Position numbers and translations under genes: made by a program. A DNA stretch of 15,584 nt from DAIRET01 sp036795455 (GTDB taxonomy: Bacteria; Bacteroidota; Ignavibacteria; Ignavibacteriales; Ignavibacteriaceae): positions 1 to 15,584 of the forward strand of contig DAIRET010000059.1 of the NCBI GenBank assembly GCA_036795455.1, in the 5' to 3' direction. Below, piece after piece: positions 7,626 to 14,072 of the stretch. Position 1 is the first letter of the stretch. Each line of letters opens with the position of its first letter. Below the pieces are notes generated by a model. The model made no database searches, was not told the DNA's origin, and was given only the letters and a program-made list of their open reading frames with translations.

Positions 7626-7822
7626 ATTATTTTCCTTTTCTAAACGGATTTTCGTGTGCTAATTCTCCCCGTTCAAGAGATAAGATGTATGCTTTTTGTC
7701 TTATTTAGTATTTTGAAATGAAATGGATTGGCGTTAATACTCTTTGAAACTTCTTTATTGTTTTAGTGTCAGTAATGAAGTTTTATATTTAACGCAATCT
7801 CCCTATTGTTGTTTGAGTGAAA
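7626..7822 (-). promoter_or_regulatory. Probable promoter/operator region for uxaE-kduI-uxuB-kinase-larA-gnd
   Basis: At 197 bases this is the longest intergenic space in the minus-strand locus and is AT-rich. It contains an imperfect inverted repeat: GATTGGCGTTAA at 7726-7737 and TTAACGCAATC at 7789-7799, which match over 11 bases apart from one extra G in the first arm. The two arms are 51 bases apart, a layout that would suit two regulator half-sites or two operators in opposite orientation. I see no convincing -35/-10 or TAnnTTTG-type promoter, so promoter activity is inferred from the gap alone. The locus-encoded LacI-type protein is the obvious candidate binder, untested. Confidence 0.35.
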
Positions 7823-8575
7823 TCAATCTTTCAGCCGGCTTGCTAATTCCGGAATTAAATTCCTTATTTCGTCAACTGCAAGGTCGCATATACGAAATGC
7901 GCCATACGCCGAAAAATGTGTGTTGTCTGTTTTTCCATCCGGTAATGTTTCGTATTCATTCGGATTTATCCATAAAAAAAGTTTTTTTGAATCCTCTTCT
8001 CCGTACCGAATAAAAAGTTCTTCGCTCCGTTTGTGTAAGTCAAGTAACGGCGCTCTCATTTCCATTGCCGCCGCACGGCACATATCCGGGTACAACCCGT
8101 GTACATCGTAGAACTTTCCACTTTTATCAAATCTTCTTCTGCAAATCGGTGTAGCAAGAATAGGAATCGCTCCTTTTTCTCTTGCCCCGGAGATGAATCT
8201 CTCAAGGTTTGTTTTGTAATCTTCAGGCGGACAAAAACGTTTCGGATCATCTTCCTTTGCGTCATTATGTCCGAACTCGATTATTAAATAATTCCCGGGC
8301 TGAAGCATATCCAATACTTTCTTCCAGCTTCCTTCATCTATATAGCTTTTTGTACTTCTACCGTTGATTGCATAGTTACTAATTTTAACTCCCTCTTTAA
8401 AATAAAGCGGGAGAACCTGTCCCCATCCTTTTTCGGGATTCCCTTTTCCGTACGGTTTATCAGCCATAGTTGAGTTGCCAATCATAAAAATAGTAATCAA
8501 ACTATCACCCGGTTGGGAATAAATTTGTATCCAGAATAAAACGAGAAGAAGTAATAAGGTGTTAATGAATTTCAT
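7823..8575 (-). CDS. Rhamnogalacturonan acetylesterase-like SGNH/GDSL esterase (CE12)
   Basis: This 250-residue secreted esterase is predicted to remove acetyl groups from rhamnogalacturonan or homogalacturonan. A hydrophobic N-terminal stretch (residues 5-20) looks like a Sec signal peptide, placing it in the periplasm or outside. The SGNH blocks follow in order: GNSTM with nucleophile Ser35, NGRS with Gly72, GHND with Asn104, and DNTH with Asp217 and His220. The spacing and the WGQVLPLYF and ILATPICRR segments match carbohydrate esterase family 12 (RGAE/YesT type). It lacks a T9SS sorting tail. No clear Shine-Dalgarno is seen before the ATG. It lies 32 bases downstream of kduD, so the two are probably co-transcribed. 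Confidence 0.88.
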   Translation of the reverse strand: MKFINTLLLLLVLFWIQIYSQPGDSLITIFMIGNSTMADKPYGKGNPEKGWGQVLPLYFKEGVKISNYAINGRSTKSYIDEGSWKKVLDMLQPGNYLIIEFGHNDAKEDDPKRFCPPEDYKTNLERFISGAREKGAIPILATPICRRRFDKSGKFYDVHGLYPDMCRAAAMEMRAPLLDLHKRSEELFIRYGEEDSKKLFLWINPNEYETLPDGKTDNTHFSAYGAFRICDLAVDEIRNLIPELASRLKD

Positions 8576-8607
8576 TTTTCTATTTTGTTATTGATTTTTG
8601 ATTTTCA

Positions 8608-9366
8608 TCATCTTGCAAGCCAGCCGCCGTCAACAACAAGTACGTGCCCGTTCACATAGTCGGATGCGCTTGATGCAAGAAAAACAACTACTCCCTTCAA
8701 GTCTTCGGGGGTTCCCCACCTCTCGGCGGGAATTCTATCCAGTATTGCTTTTGACCTTACCGGGTCTTCACGCAATGCTTTTGTATTATTCGTTGCCATA
8801 TAACCGGGAGCGATTGCATTTATATTCAAACCGTATTTTGCCCATTCGTTTGCAAGAGCTTTCGTTAATTGTGCAACCGCACCTTTACTTGCAGAATATG
8901 ATGGCACCAAAATACCTCCCTGAAAACTTAGCAGTGATGCGGTGTTAATTATTTTGCCATGCTTTCTTTTCATCATATCTTTTGCAGCTTCCTGCGATAA
9001 TAGAAACGGGACCTTTGAATTCAAGTACATCACCTCGTCCCAATCTTTTTCAGAAAACTCAACTGCCGGGGTTCTTCTGATAATACCCGCATTGTTTACA
9101 AGAATATCTACTTTGCCGAACACTGAGATTGCCTTTTCGATCACTTTTTTGGGCGAATCTTTTTCCATAAGGTTAACAACAAGCTCTTCGGCTTTGCGAT
9201 TCATTTTTTTTATTTCATTCAGTGTTTCTGCCGAAGTAACATAATCAACCAATAATAATTCCGCACCTGCTTCGGCTAATCCTATTGCCATTCCTTTACC
9301 AAGTCCCGTGCTTGAACCGGTAACAACCGCTGTCTTTCCTGTTAAATCAAAAATTTTATTATCCAT
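8608..9366 (-). CDS. kduD: 2-dehydro-3-deoxy-D-gluconate 5-dehydrogenase (KduD)
   Basis: This 252-residue short-chain dehydrogenase closely follows E. coli KduD along its length. It carries TGSSTGLG (16-23), Asp41 after strand two (NADH), NNAG at 91-94, and the catalytic Ser144, Tyr157 and Lys161. It also has the signature blocks EFSEKDWDEVM, LLSFQGGILVPSYSASKG, NAIAPGYMATNNT and the ending SSASDYVNGHVLVVDGGWLAR. It reduces 3-deoxy-2,5-hexodiulosonate, the KduI product, to KDG. The start is supported by GGAG seven bases upstream. It is separated from the LacI-type gene by 118 bases and followed closely by the acetylesterase, so it may head its own transcript. Confidence 0.95.
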   Translation of the reverse strand: MDNKIFDLTGKTAVVTGSSTGLGKGMAIGLAEAGAELLLVDYVTSAETLNEIKKMNRKAEELVVNLMEKDSPKKVIEKAISVFGKVDILVNNAGIIRRTPAVEFSEKDWDEVMYLNSKVPFLLSQEAAKDMMKRKHGKIINTASLLSFQGGILVPSYSASKGAVAQLTKALANEWAKYGLNINAIAPGYMATNNTKALREDPVRSKAILDRIPAERWGTPEDLKGVVVFLASSASDYVNGHVLVVDGGWLAR

Positions 9367-9484
9367 ATTGTCTCCGTGTTAATTAAATCCAAAACACTGC
9401 CGGAAGAGAACCTACCGACTCATGTTTGGCGATTTGAAAGAATGTAAACTCTAAATTAGATTAGCAATAAATTGAAATGTGTTT
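9367..9484 (-). promoter_or_regulatory. Intergenic gap before kduD, possible promoter
   Basis: The 118 bases between lacI and kduD are AT-rich and hold no gene. The size suggests a promoter for kduD and the acetylesterase. I see TTTACATTC-like elements but no pair of boxes with convincing spacing, and no clear palindrome that would mark a LacI operator. The call rests on the gap size and on the change from regulator to enzyme gene. Confidence 0.25.
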
Positions 9485-10522
9485 TTAAATAAGAAGTCTT
9501 GACTTATTTGCCGGGTTATTAATTATCAATTTCGTTTTAAGTTGAATCTGCTTCGGCTCAAATTCTTTCGGGTTGTTTATTTGTTCGAGCATTAATTTTA
9601 TTGCTTCTGTTCCGATTTCCTTAGCCGGTTGATCGATAAGATTAAAAACAGAAGGAATCAATCTTTCTACCGTGTTTTTACCGAAGCATGTAACTTCAAT
9701 ATCTTCGGGAATTTTCACACCAAGTTCAGAAGCGGCAGCATACATACCGAGTGCTACAGGGTAAGTAACCGCAAATACATATTCCGGGATATTCCCCTTT
9801 TTATATATTTTCATAAATCCGTCGTAACCATCCTCTTCGCTGAATCCGCCTTCGGTAACCCACTGAGAATTAACCGGAATATTATTCTCTTTCATTGCAT
9901 CAGCAAAACCTTCGTATCTTGCTTTCCCTATATTGATGTGTTGAAAACCGCCGAGGTGTGCGATTTTTGTATATCCTTTTTTAATTGCATAATCGGTTGC
10001 GGCGTAAGCGCCTCCTTTATCATCCACAGTTACCGACGAGACACCCGACATTTTAGGTACACGATCAATAAATACTATCGGGATTCCATGTTGAAGTACT
10101 TTTTTGAAGATTGCGAGGTCTTTTGTTTCCTGGGTTACAGAGATTATCAATCCGTCAACTTTCATTGAAAGGAGCGTTTGAATATGTTTTATTTCTCTAT
10201 CAGCCTGCTCTTGAGATACGGTTAATACTATTTCATAGTTATTACCGAAAGCTGTATCGTATACGGTTTCAATGATAGTTGAAAAGAAAATGTGCGCTAT
10301 TTTGGGTACAACTAATCCGATTGTGTTTGACCTTCTTGAAGATAGATTCCTTGCGATTAAGTTTGGAACGTATCCCAGTTTATCGGCAAGTAATTTTACT
10401 TTTTCTGTCGTTTCCGGTGAAATGTCGGGGTGGTTCCGTAACGCTTTTGAAACGGTAACTTTAGATACTTTTAATTTCTTTGCAATATCTTCCAGGGTTA
10501 CAAGGTGATATTTTTTCGTCAT
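9485..10522 (-). CDS. LacI-family transcriptional regulator of the pectin locus
   Basis: This 345-residue protein has the standard LacI/GalR length and order. An N-terminal helix-turn-helix spans residues 9-28 (TLEDIAKKLKVSKVTVSKAL), and the hinge region NLIARNLSSRRSNTIGLVVP spans 54-73. A periplasmic-binding-protein-like effector domain fills the rest, ending in the EPKQIQLKTKLIINNP strand typical of the family. It should bind DNA as a dimer and respond to a sugar-acid signal. KDG or another pectin intermediate is the natural guess from the neighbours, but the ligand cannot be read from sequence. It sits inside the locus between the KDG kinase and kduD. No matching operator was identified with confidence. 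Confidence 0.92.
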   Translation of the reverse strand: MTKKYHLVTLEDIAKKLKVSKVTVSKALRNHPDISPETTEKVKLLADKLGYVPNLIARNLSSRRSNTIGLVVPKIAHIFFSTIIETVYDTAFGNNYEIVLTVSQEQADREIKHIQTLLSMKVDGLIISVTQETKDLAIFKKVLQHGIPIVFIDRVPKMSGVSSVTVDDKGGAYAATDYAIKKGYTKIAHLGGFQHINIGKARYEGFADAMKENNIPVNSQWVTEGGFSEEDGYDGFMKIYKKGNIPEYVFAVTYPVALGMYAAASELGVKIPEDIEVTCFGKNTVERLIPSVFNLIDQPAKEIGTEAIKLMLEQINNPKEFEPKQIQLKTKLIINNPANKSRLLI

Positions 10523-10545
10523 TTATTCCATAATTATTTTAAAAA

Positions 10546-10575
10546 TGAATACAAACCTAAAGAATTTCGGGTCAA
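10546..10575 (-). promoter_or_regulatory. Candidate sigma-70-like promoter of the lacI gene
   Basis: On the minus strand TTGACC (10575-10570) and TATTCA (10551-10546) are separated by 18 bases and lie just upstream of the lacI ATG at 10522, which would give a leader of about 17 bases. The same stretch contains TAGGTTTG, which fits the TAnnTTTG -7 box of Bacteroidota, but without a well-spaced -33 TTG. The 89-base gap upstream of lacI is consistent with an internal promoter that keeps the regulator expressed separately. Confidence 0.35.
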
Positions 10576-10611
10576 TATCCCACAGATATAAACCTTCACT
10601 TTAGTAATAAT

Positions 10612-11640
10612 TTATCTTTCTACTCTTCCGGAGCCGCTTCCCACAGCAAGTTTATTTACCTCATCAACAGATACTAAGTTGAAGTCGCCGGGGATGGTTT
10701 GTTTAAGGCAAGAAGCTGCTACCGCATATTCAAGTGCATGTTGTGAATTATTTTTTGTTAATAATCCGTAAATCAGACCACCCGCGAAAGCATCTCCTCC
10801 GCCGACCCGGTCAACAATTTGAATATCATATCTTTTGGAACGATACGGTGTTATACAATCTTTTTCGTCATGCAATATTGCACTCCAGCCGTTTCTTGAA
10901 GCCGAGAAACTCTCTCGCAGTGTAATCGCCACCGCTTTGAAACTAAATTTCTTTTTTAATTCCTTTACAAGATTAACATAACCTACTTCATCCAATTGTG
11001 CAGAGTGAACATCTGTAGTTCCGGCATTGAAGCCGAGACTCTTTTCTGCATCTTCTTCATTTGCTATGCAGACATCTACATATTCCATCAACGGCACCAT
11101 TACCGATTGCGCTTCGTTTGTTGTCCAAAGTTTTGCCCGGTAGTTTAAATCCGCACTAATTATTACTCTGTGCTCTTTGGCTTTAATACATGCGGTTTTG
11201 ATTACATCCCGAGCTTTTTCACCTAATGCGGGAGTTATTCCTGTCCAATGAAACCATTTCGCATTGTTGAATACTTTATCCCAGTCAATCTCATCTTTTG
11301 TTAATGTATTAATAGATGCGTTTGCTCTATCGTAAATTACTTTTGATGCTCTTTGACTTGCTCCTGTTTCAAGGAAATATATACCGATTCTATCTCCGCC
11401 TCTAACAATATAGTCATCCTTCACACCGAATTTTTTCAACGAATTAACAGCTGCCTGACCGATTTCATGTTTCGGTAATTTCGTAACAAAGTATGCATCC
11501 AACCCGTAGTTTGCAAGTGAAATCGCAACATTAGCTTCTCCGCCGCCGTAATTTACGTCGAACATTGTTGATTGGACAAACCGGTTAAACCCGGGAGTTG
11601 ATAACCTCAACATTATTTCGCCGATAGTAACAACTTTCAT
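10612..11640 (-). CDS. kdgK: 2-dehydro-3-deoxygluconate kinase, PfkB family (copy 2)
   Basis: This enzyme phosphorylates KDG to KDPG for the aldolase encoded immediately upstream. From the ATG at 11640 it is 342 residues. NYGGGEANVAISLA (30-43) and VDRVGGGDAFAGGLIYGLL mark the PfkB fold, with catalytic Asp283. Tyr103 and Arg105 in VIYDRANAS are the KDG-contact pair, at the same numbers reported for archaeal and Thermus KDG kinases. NYRAKLW lies at 166-172. A GTG at 11646 in the same frame is an alternative start. I prefer the ATG because AAGG, overlapping the aldolase stop, stands seven bases before it but only one base before the GTG. The near-overlap with the aldolase gene indicates translational coupling. 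Copy 1 in the same locus is clearly a diverged paralogue. Confidence 0.93.
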   Translation of the reverse strand: MKVVTIGEIMLRLSTPGFNRFVQSTMFDVNYGGGEANVAISLANYGLDAYFVTKLPKHEIGQAAVNSLKKFGVKDDYIVRGGDRIGIYFLETGASQRASKVIYDRANASINTLTKDEIDWDKVFNNAKWFHWTGITPALGEKARDVIKTACIKAKEHRVIISADLNYRAKLWTTNEAQSVMVPLMEYVDVCIANEEDAEKSLGFNAGTTDVHSAQLDEVGYVNLVKELKKKFSFKAVAITLRESFSASRNGWSAILHDEKDCITPYRSKRYDIQIVDRVGGGDAFAGGLIYGLLTKNNSQHALEYAVAASCLKQTIPGDFNLVSVDEVNKLAVGSGSGRVER

Positions 11641-11649
11641 TTCCACACC

Positions 11650-12138
11650 TTATAACTTTAGTTTTGCTTCTGAAAAATTATTAACCAGTTTTTTTGCTCT
11701 TTCCGTAAGAACATCGTACTGCTCATTAGCAACAAGTTCTTTTGAGATCAAATCACTACCTATGCCCACTGCACAAGCACCCGCAGAGATCCATTCACCG
11801 ACGTTATCGATTGTAACGCCTCCGGTCGGCATTATTTTTAAGAACGGCATAACCGATAAAATGTCCTTAAAGTATCTTGTACCAAGTGTTGTCGCTGGAA
11901 ATACTTTTACAATATCTGCACCTGAATTCCATGCCGATAGAATTTCNNNNNNNNNNNNNNNNNNNNNNNNNNNNNNNNNNNNNNNNNNNNNNNNNNNNNN
12001 NNNNNNNNNNNNNNNNNNNNNNNNNNNNNNNNNNNNNNNNNNNNNNACAACTTTGATCAGTTTGTTTGTCTCGGTCATTCTAACAACGGCAAATATGCCA
12101 TTGTTAATTAATTTTTCTAATATTGATTTGTTTTCCAT
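11650..12138 (-). CDS. eda: KDPG/KHG aldolase, interrupted by an assembly gap
   Basis: Class I aldolase splitting KDPG to pyruvate and glyceraldehyde-3-phosphate. The N-terminal 30 residues (with IFAVVRM, the first active-site Arg) and the C-terminal ~98 residues are readable. The latter include the Schiff-base lysine in ADIVKVFPA, and PTGGVTIDNVGEWISAGACAVGIGS, the phosphate-binding end. The centre is 100 unknown bases, so the catalytic Glu and second Arg block cannot be seen. Compared with E. coli or Thermotoga enzymes (about 205-213 residues), roughly 86 residues, or about 255-260 bases, should be missing. The real gap is therefore probably larger than drawn, and both halves belong to one intact gene. 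It precedes kdgK in the same operon. Confidence 0.9.
   Translation of the reverse strand: MENKSILEKLINNGIFAVVRMTETNKLIKVXXXXXXXXXXXXXXXXXXXXXXXXXXXXXXXXXXEILSAWNSGADIVKVFPATTLGTRYFKDILSVMPFLKIMPTGGVTIDNVGEWISAGACAVGIGSDLISKELVANEQYDVLTERAKKLVNNFSEAKLKL
11947..12046. other. Assembly gap of 100 N
   Basis: Exactly 100 undetermined bases interrupt the aldolase gene. The round number suggests a placeholder for a gap of unknown size. Downstream coordinates in the real genome may be shifted by about 150 bases if the aldolase has its usual length. Confidence 0.98.
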
Positions 12139-12153
12139 CTGTCTGTTTCTATT

Positions 12154-14058
12154 TTAATTCGCTAAATCTAAAAGCCATTTCACGAGATTTACTGCTGCTT
12201 TATAGTTTTCAAATTCTTCCGGTAATTTTCGATTGTCAATGTATTCGTTGTAAAGCCAGGGGTCGCCTACTGCAACTACATAGCCATCACCAAACTTAGT
12301 TATCGCCATGTAAACATCATCGCCTCTTGATAAAACCGGTTCTACGTTTTCACTTAAATTTATTGAGGAGATTTCTTTCATGTATATTTTATTTACCCCT
12401 TTGAATAAAGGGTGCCCCGGCAGATTATCAAATTTCCCCATATCGAAATTTTTACCTGTTACAAGGTTGTGCCGTACTTCGTTGAACTGCATCCCGAAAT
12501 TGTTCATCAATAGATTCATATTTTTAAATTCACAATTCCCGCTGTCGTTTACCATCACAAGTAAAGCACCCCCATTTTTTACCCACTCCGTAATACTGTT
12601 GCGGGATGCTTCATCAATATAGTTCGGATTTTCTGTTTCTGCGGGTGTGTCGGGATCAACAATGATATAAACATTAATGCCTTTTAATGCTTCAGGTGAA
12701 GGAGCAGTTTTTACTGAAGTAATCTCCGCACCATATTGCTTGAAAATCCCTCCCAATTCATAAAAACCGCCGTTGGATTTATCATCCCATGTATAGTGCC
12801 ACTGCTTACCATCTTTCCATTCATTGTTGAAGTAGTAATCCAATCCTATTGTTTTCTTTTTTGTATTGGACTTCTTCATCAACTCAATTGCTGCAAGCAT
12901 AAAAGGACCATACCCTTTAAAATCGTTCACCCTTCTCGGCTCGCTTATATAGTATTCGTAACTTCCATCGCGGTAGGGTTTACCGCCAAGTCCCGAAACA
13001 GAGCAGACATCATTAAGATATATAAAACCGTTTTCATCTTTCGTAACAAGATGTTTTAATATCGAACTGAATGATTCTTCTCCAACACTAAAAAAACTAT
13101 AATCGAGATAACCTTTGTTCGCTCCTTTTAGAAAAGCATAAGCAAACATTGTAGAGGCAGAAGCTTCAATATAATTACCTTCAAGGTCTCCTTTGTCCAA
13201 TACCTGGAACCACAGATTTGTTTTTGAATCTCTATAAGTAAGAAGGCTCTTAGATAAATCCTGAAGGACTGTTATTAATTCGTTTCTTGCCGGGTGTTGC
13301 TGCGGAAATACATCCAGCACATCAACAATCGCCATCATAAACCAGCCGATTGAGCGTCCCCAAAAATTTGGTGATCGCCCTGTAACCGGGTCAGCCCATT
13401 TCTGTTCTTTACTTTCATCCCAGCCATGATAATAAAGCCCGGTTTTGTCATCCTTGAGATACTTTTTTGTGAGTAAGAATTGATTTGCAATATCATCGAA
13501 AGCATCCGGATCGTTAAATGTTGCTGCGTACCATGTATAAAACGGTTCCGCCATATACAAGCCGTCAAGCCACATTTGATATGGATAGATTTTTTTATGC
13601 CAGAATCCTCCTTCGCTCGTCCGCGGGTGATGTTTTAATTGTTCTCTTAATGTATCAGCCGCTTTTCTATACTTTTCATCTTTCGTAAGTTCGTACAAGT
13701 ATAACAAAACTCTACCGGAAGATACATTGTCTATATTGAAATCAGACATTCGATATGTTTTGATTGTTCCGTCTTCCAGTATGTAGTAATCAATATTCTT
13801 TTTTATATAATCGAAATACTTTTGATCACCTGTCAATTTCCAGTATTGATAGATTGCATCAAGAATAAGTCCCTGCTCATAATTCCATCTGTAACTTTTT
13901 GCTTCAGTTTTATACGCTACTGTATCCGGGTGAAGGGCAATGAAGCTGTCGATTATTTTTCCAGCTGCTTCATTGTTATTAATGTTTTGATTCTGCTGCG
14001 GTTGAATCTCAATAACGAATAATATGAGTAAAAAGAATGCTATTTTTTTCATCATCAT
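12154..14058 (-). CDS. Secreted GH105 unsaturated rhamnogalacturonyl/galacturonyl hydrolase with C-terminal GATase-like domain
   Basis: This 634-residue protein starts with a hydrophobic signal peptide (about residues 4-20, no lipobox), so it probably acts in the periplasm. Residues ~30-395 form the (alpha/alpha)6 barrel of glycoside hydrolase family 105, which removes the unsaturated 4-deoxy uronyl end left by pectate or rhamnogalacturonan lyases. The WLDGLYMAEPF block at 163-173 contains the catalytic Asp165, followed by YYHGWDES (209-216) and FWGRSIGWF (232-240). Residues ~405-634 are an extra domain. Its 'KGINVYIIVDPD', 'WVKNGGALLVMVNDSG' and 'FGDGYVVAVGDPWL' strands resemble the DUF4350/GATase-1-like fold, probably non-catalytic. 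The family core alone is about 370 residues, so the protein is a fusion. Three consecutive ATG codons leave the exact start ambiguous. It lies 14 bases after the pectate lyase. Confidence 0.9.
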   Translation of the reverse strand: MMMKKIAFFLLILFVIEIQPQQNQNINNNEAAGKIIDSFIALHPDTVAYKTEAKSYRWNYEQGLILDAIYQYWKLTGDQKYFDYIKKNIDYYILEDGTIKTYRMSDFNIDNVSSGRVLLYLYELTKDEKYRKAADTLREQLKHHPRTSEGGFWHKKIYPYQMWLDGLYMAEPFYTWYAATFNDPDAFDDIANQFLLTKKYLKDDKTGLYYHGWDESKEQKWADPVTGRSPNFWGRSIGWFMMAIVDVLDVFPQQHPARNELITVLQDLSKSLLTYRDSKTNLWFQVLDKGDLEGNYIEASASTMFAYAFLKGANKGYLDYSFFSVGEESFSSILKHLVTKDENGFIYLNDVCSVSGLGGKPYRDGSYEYYISEPRRVNDFKGYGPFMLAAIELMKKSNTKKKTIGLDYYFNNEWKDGKQWHYTWDDKSNGGFYELGGIFKQYGAEITSVKTAPSPEALKGINVYIIVDPDTPAETENPNYIDEASRNSITEWVKNGGALLVMVNDSGNCEFKNMNLLMNNFGMQFNEVRHNLVTGKNFDMGKFDNLPGHPLFKGVNKIYMKEISSINLSENVEPVLSRGDDVYMAITKFGDGYVVAVGDPWLYNEYIDNRKLPEEFENYKAAVNLVKWLLDLAN

Positions 14059-14072
14059 TTCTCTCTGTTTTT

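Noticed and set aside
8598..8948. A 116-codon open frame on the plus strand opposite kduD
   Set aside because: It is antisense to a clear kduD, has no ribosome-binding site or domain, and is a by-product of kduD codon use.
9485..9510. Hairpin AAATAAG...CTTATTT at the 3' end of lacI as a terminator
   Set aside because: It is made of coding bases and the stop codon, is AT-only at the base, and is followed by AAAAACAC rather than a T-tract on the minus strand.
9629..10168. A 179-codon open frame on the plus strand opposite lacI
   Set aside because: It lies wholly inside the well-supported LacI-family gene, its product has no recognisable motif, and its composition (many Phe, Cys, Ser and Arg) is that of an antisense shadow.
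11650..12138. Aldolase as a pseudogene or frameshifted gene
   Set aside because: The interruption is undetermined bases, and both flanks encode intact, correctly ordered parts of the same enzyme.
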